In this document: positions 62,090 through 64,000 of the stretch, piece after piece
How the letters are laid out: each line of letters starts with the position of its first letter
How positions within the stretch are numbered: position 1 is the stretch's first letter
DNA from: Gorsachius magnificus
Lineage: Eukaryota > Chordata > Aves > Pelecaniformes > Ardeidae
Direction of reading: 5' to 3'
Assembly: GCA_034008185.1 (NCBI GenBank)
Contig: CM067084.1
Span: 72,692,255 to 72,756,254, forward strand
Length of the DNA stretch: 64,000 bases
Notes under the pieces: generated by a model
What the model was told of the DNA's origin: nothing
The model's input: the letters and a program-made list of their open reading frames with translations, nothing else
Database searches by the model: none
Position numbers and translations under genes: made by a program

Positions 62090-62330
62090 TCCAGTCAGCA
62101 AGCACACTATGACATTGCTCCGCAGCTTCCCATAGCAGCTCTGCCTGGCTTCCCACCGCTGTCGCCCAACGCTGTTTGGGAGGCAGCAGTTTCGAGTCGC
62201 ACTTGCTGGTGAAGACCTCCCTCCCCGCAGCCTGAGCGAAGCTCTGACTTGGGTGCTCTCCAGTCGCAGGCTGAGCTGTTCTTCCCCTCTCCCCGGCACA
62301 GCTAAATCAGTCACAGAACTGCTGCTGGCA
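62090..62330. other. small CpG-containing GC-rich patch
   Basis: About ten CpG dinucleotides fall in 240 bp, in a window where CpG is otherwise scarce. It has no recognisable exon. It is too small and weak to call a CpG island, but an alternative promoter or first exon of FAM193A is conceivable. Confidence 0.25.
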
Positions 62331-64000
62331 GATGAGTGAGGTTAACAAAATCCTCAGTGATTTTCAGATATGAAGAAAGATTTCTTTATGCCTTCGGTTC
62401 AAGAGATAGGAAGCTATCTGACTTCAGTAAGTGAAAATTCAGGATCCTTCCTAACCCCAACTGATTTAAGGATAAGCTATTGTGGAAGTCAAATGCAGAG
62501 ATGAGGGGAAAGAATGATAGTAAATGCATTAGAGAGAGGTTCAACAGTAGGTAGCAAATAAAATCTGATGCAGGACATCTCTGGACTGGTAAGACCTGGA
62601 AAGGCACACGGGAGGATTATTCTACACACACACAGTATTTTTTTTGGACCAAGCACTGTCAGACAGGACAGCATGCTGGCCAGACCTCTAGCACGCCAAG
62701 GTTTTGGCATTTGTTTGCTTTAAACATTGCTCCTGAACATTGCCAGTAGTGAGCGTAGTCTCTGCAGTAACAATAGCCTCTACAGAAGGTATATTACAGC
62801 ACTGAAGAGATATTGCAATGTAAAAGCCAGTAGTAAACTATCAACACTTATCCCTTCCTTAATACTTTTTTAAGTCCACATTATACCTAATTAACATCTG
62901 GTACAGCCGAGTTTTTCAGAGGAAGAGCAAACTGAAACAGATCTACTTGGCAGCATCATATTCTTGCCTATGTGATTTCACATATTTCAACATTCTGATT
63001 ATTTTTTGTGTACTGTAGTTTAAGAAATTCATGAACATTTTTTAAGGCATTGGAAGCACCCATCCAGGAGCATAAGCAAAATACTGTCTGGTTTCTCACA
63101 GAAAAGGTCATCTTCACTACACCCTGGACAGACCAGTTCCATGCACCACATGAAACTGAGAATAAACTCACCCACCAAAATAGCACAAGACCTGCAAGAT
63201 ATCAAACTGCTGCAAAACCAAAGCAAAACAAAGCATACGCCTAATAAAGCAGAACATTACCTGCACTACAAAAACCAGGGTACTCCATCATTTTTTCATG
63301 AAAGTAGTTGTTGTGAAAGGTGGTCTAACACTGAAAGAAACAGTCCAGGGAGGTCTCGGAATCAGATGAATGATCACCCGTAACTATGTTCAGGAATCCT
63401 CTTGGAGAGGATGACCAGATTACTACCGCAACTATAGGAATATTTATGGTCAATATTAACATGGCCAAGAAATACAGACACATCCTCTGACACAGCGTGC
63501 CTGGGCCTGCTGCACGCAGCCAGGGGCAGCTGGGCTGGCCCGGGGTGAGTAATAGTCCCTGACCCTCATCAAGAAAGTCTGACACCAACGCAGCAGGTGA
63601 ACAGGACATTTTTCTAACAGAATGTAAGACAGAAGTCTACAGATTTCTTATCGAACAATGAAAAATAACCCCCAAAAGTACTAGAGGTTTTGCAATAAGA
63701 GGACCTGCCCTCTTAGAAAAGCATACTAAAATTGTATTTTAAAAAAGATTAAGTGTAAGAGTTTTCCTAGCACTGGAGTATGGAGAATGCAAAATTAACA
63801 TGCCCAAGAAGAGGCAGTAAAATAATCAGCAATACACAACACACTTCCATGTTCACTGGCACAGCAACGCTCAAGAAACTCAAGCAGCTATCAGTGTTTA
63901 TTATTATTGTTTTAGAGAAAAAAAAAAAAAAAAAATCTTTTCACATCAGATATACAAAATTTAATTCCAAAGAGCTTTTAAGCAGTAGCTTGGAAATTGG

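Larger units (their letters stand above)
57981..64000 (-). other. 5' intron or flank of FAM193A
   Basis: No exon here can be joined in phase to the exon at 57915-57980. The region holds a cysteine-rich exon-like segment (59587-59661), a decayed LINE (about 59680-60940), a CpG-containing patch (62090-62330) and an A run at 63918-63934. The missing start of FAM193A is most likely beyond 64000. Confidence 0.6.

Noticed and set aside
63172..63209. 38-nt exon-like segment on the minus strand with strong acceptor and GTGAGT donor
   Set aside because: The sites look good, but 12 codons are too few to judge coding character and nothing links it to FAM193A except a compatible phase with the uncertain segment at 59587.

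Overview
The window is vertebrate nuclear DNA, almost certainly from a bird. It is AT-rich, has compact introns, and carries several CR1 LINE copies with the typical avian 3' end (ATTCTATGATTCTATGA read on the minus strand) and one avian-type solo LTR of a form I know from Neoaves. There is no operon, CRISPR array, phage or bacterial feature.

One protein-coding gene fills most of the window: FAM193A, on the minus strand. I could place 22 coding exons between 57980 (5') and 8962 (stop codon). Every junction has a GT donor and AG acceptor, all exon phases agree, and the exons sum to 4,395 nt (1,464 codons plus stop). The first coding exon(s) and promoter are not recognised and probably lie beyond 64000. 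The protein has an N-terminal pair of CxxC motifs, four scattered CxCxxC cysteine clusters, long Ser/Pro-rich disordered stretches, a charged coiled coil, lysine-rich tracts, and the conserved FAM193 C-terminal domain ending in ...[11 protein letters not shown]193A has been reported to support p53 activity by opposing MDM4; the molecular role of its cysteine clusters is not established as far as I know.

Layout: 1-8.2 kb is downstream flank with a young CR1 (605-1124) and an unexplained open segment beside it. 8.2-8.96 kb is the probable 3' UTR. 8.96-34.7 kb holds the densely packed 3' two thirds of the gene, with an A6C heptanucleotide array at 13.4 kb and an older CR1 at 27.6 kb. 34.7-41.4 kb is the largest intron and contains the solo LTR and two CR1s. 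41.4-58 kb holds the remaining exons. 58-64 kb is 5' intron or flank with a decayed CR1/L3-like LINE, a cysteine-rich exon-like segment I could not join to the gene, and a small CpG-containing patch.

I see no previously undescribed multi-gene system. The observations most worth a second look are the recurring CxCxxC motif in one protein, a 30-nt in-frame microexon, the orphan cysteine-rich exon candidate at 59.6 kb, and the unidentified reading-frame fragment at 430-603.
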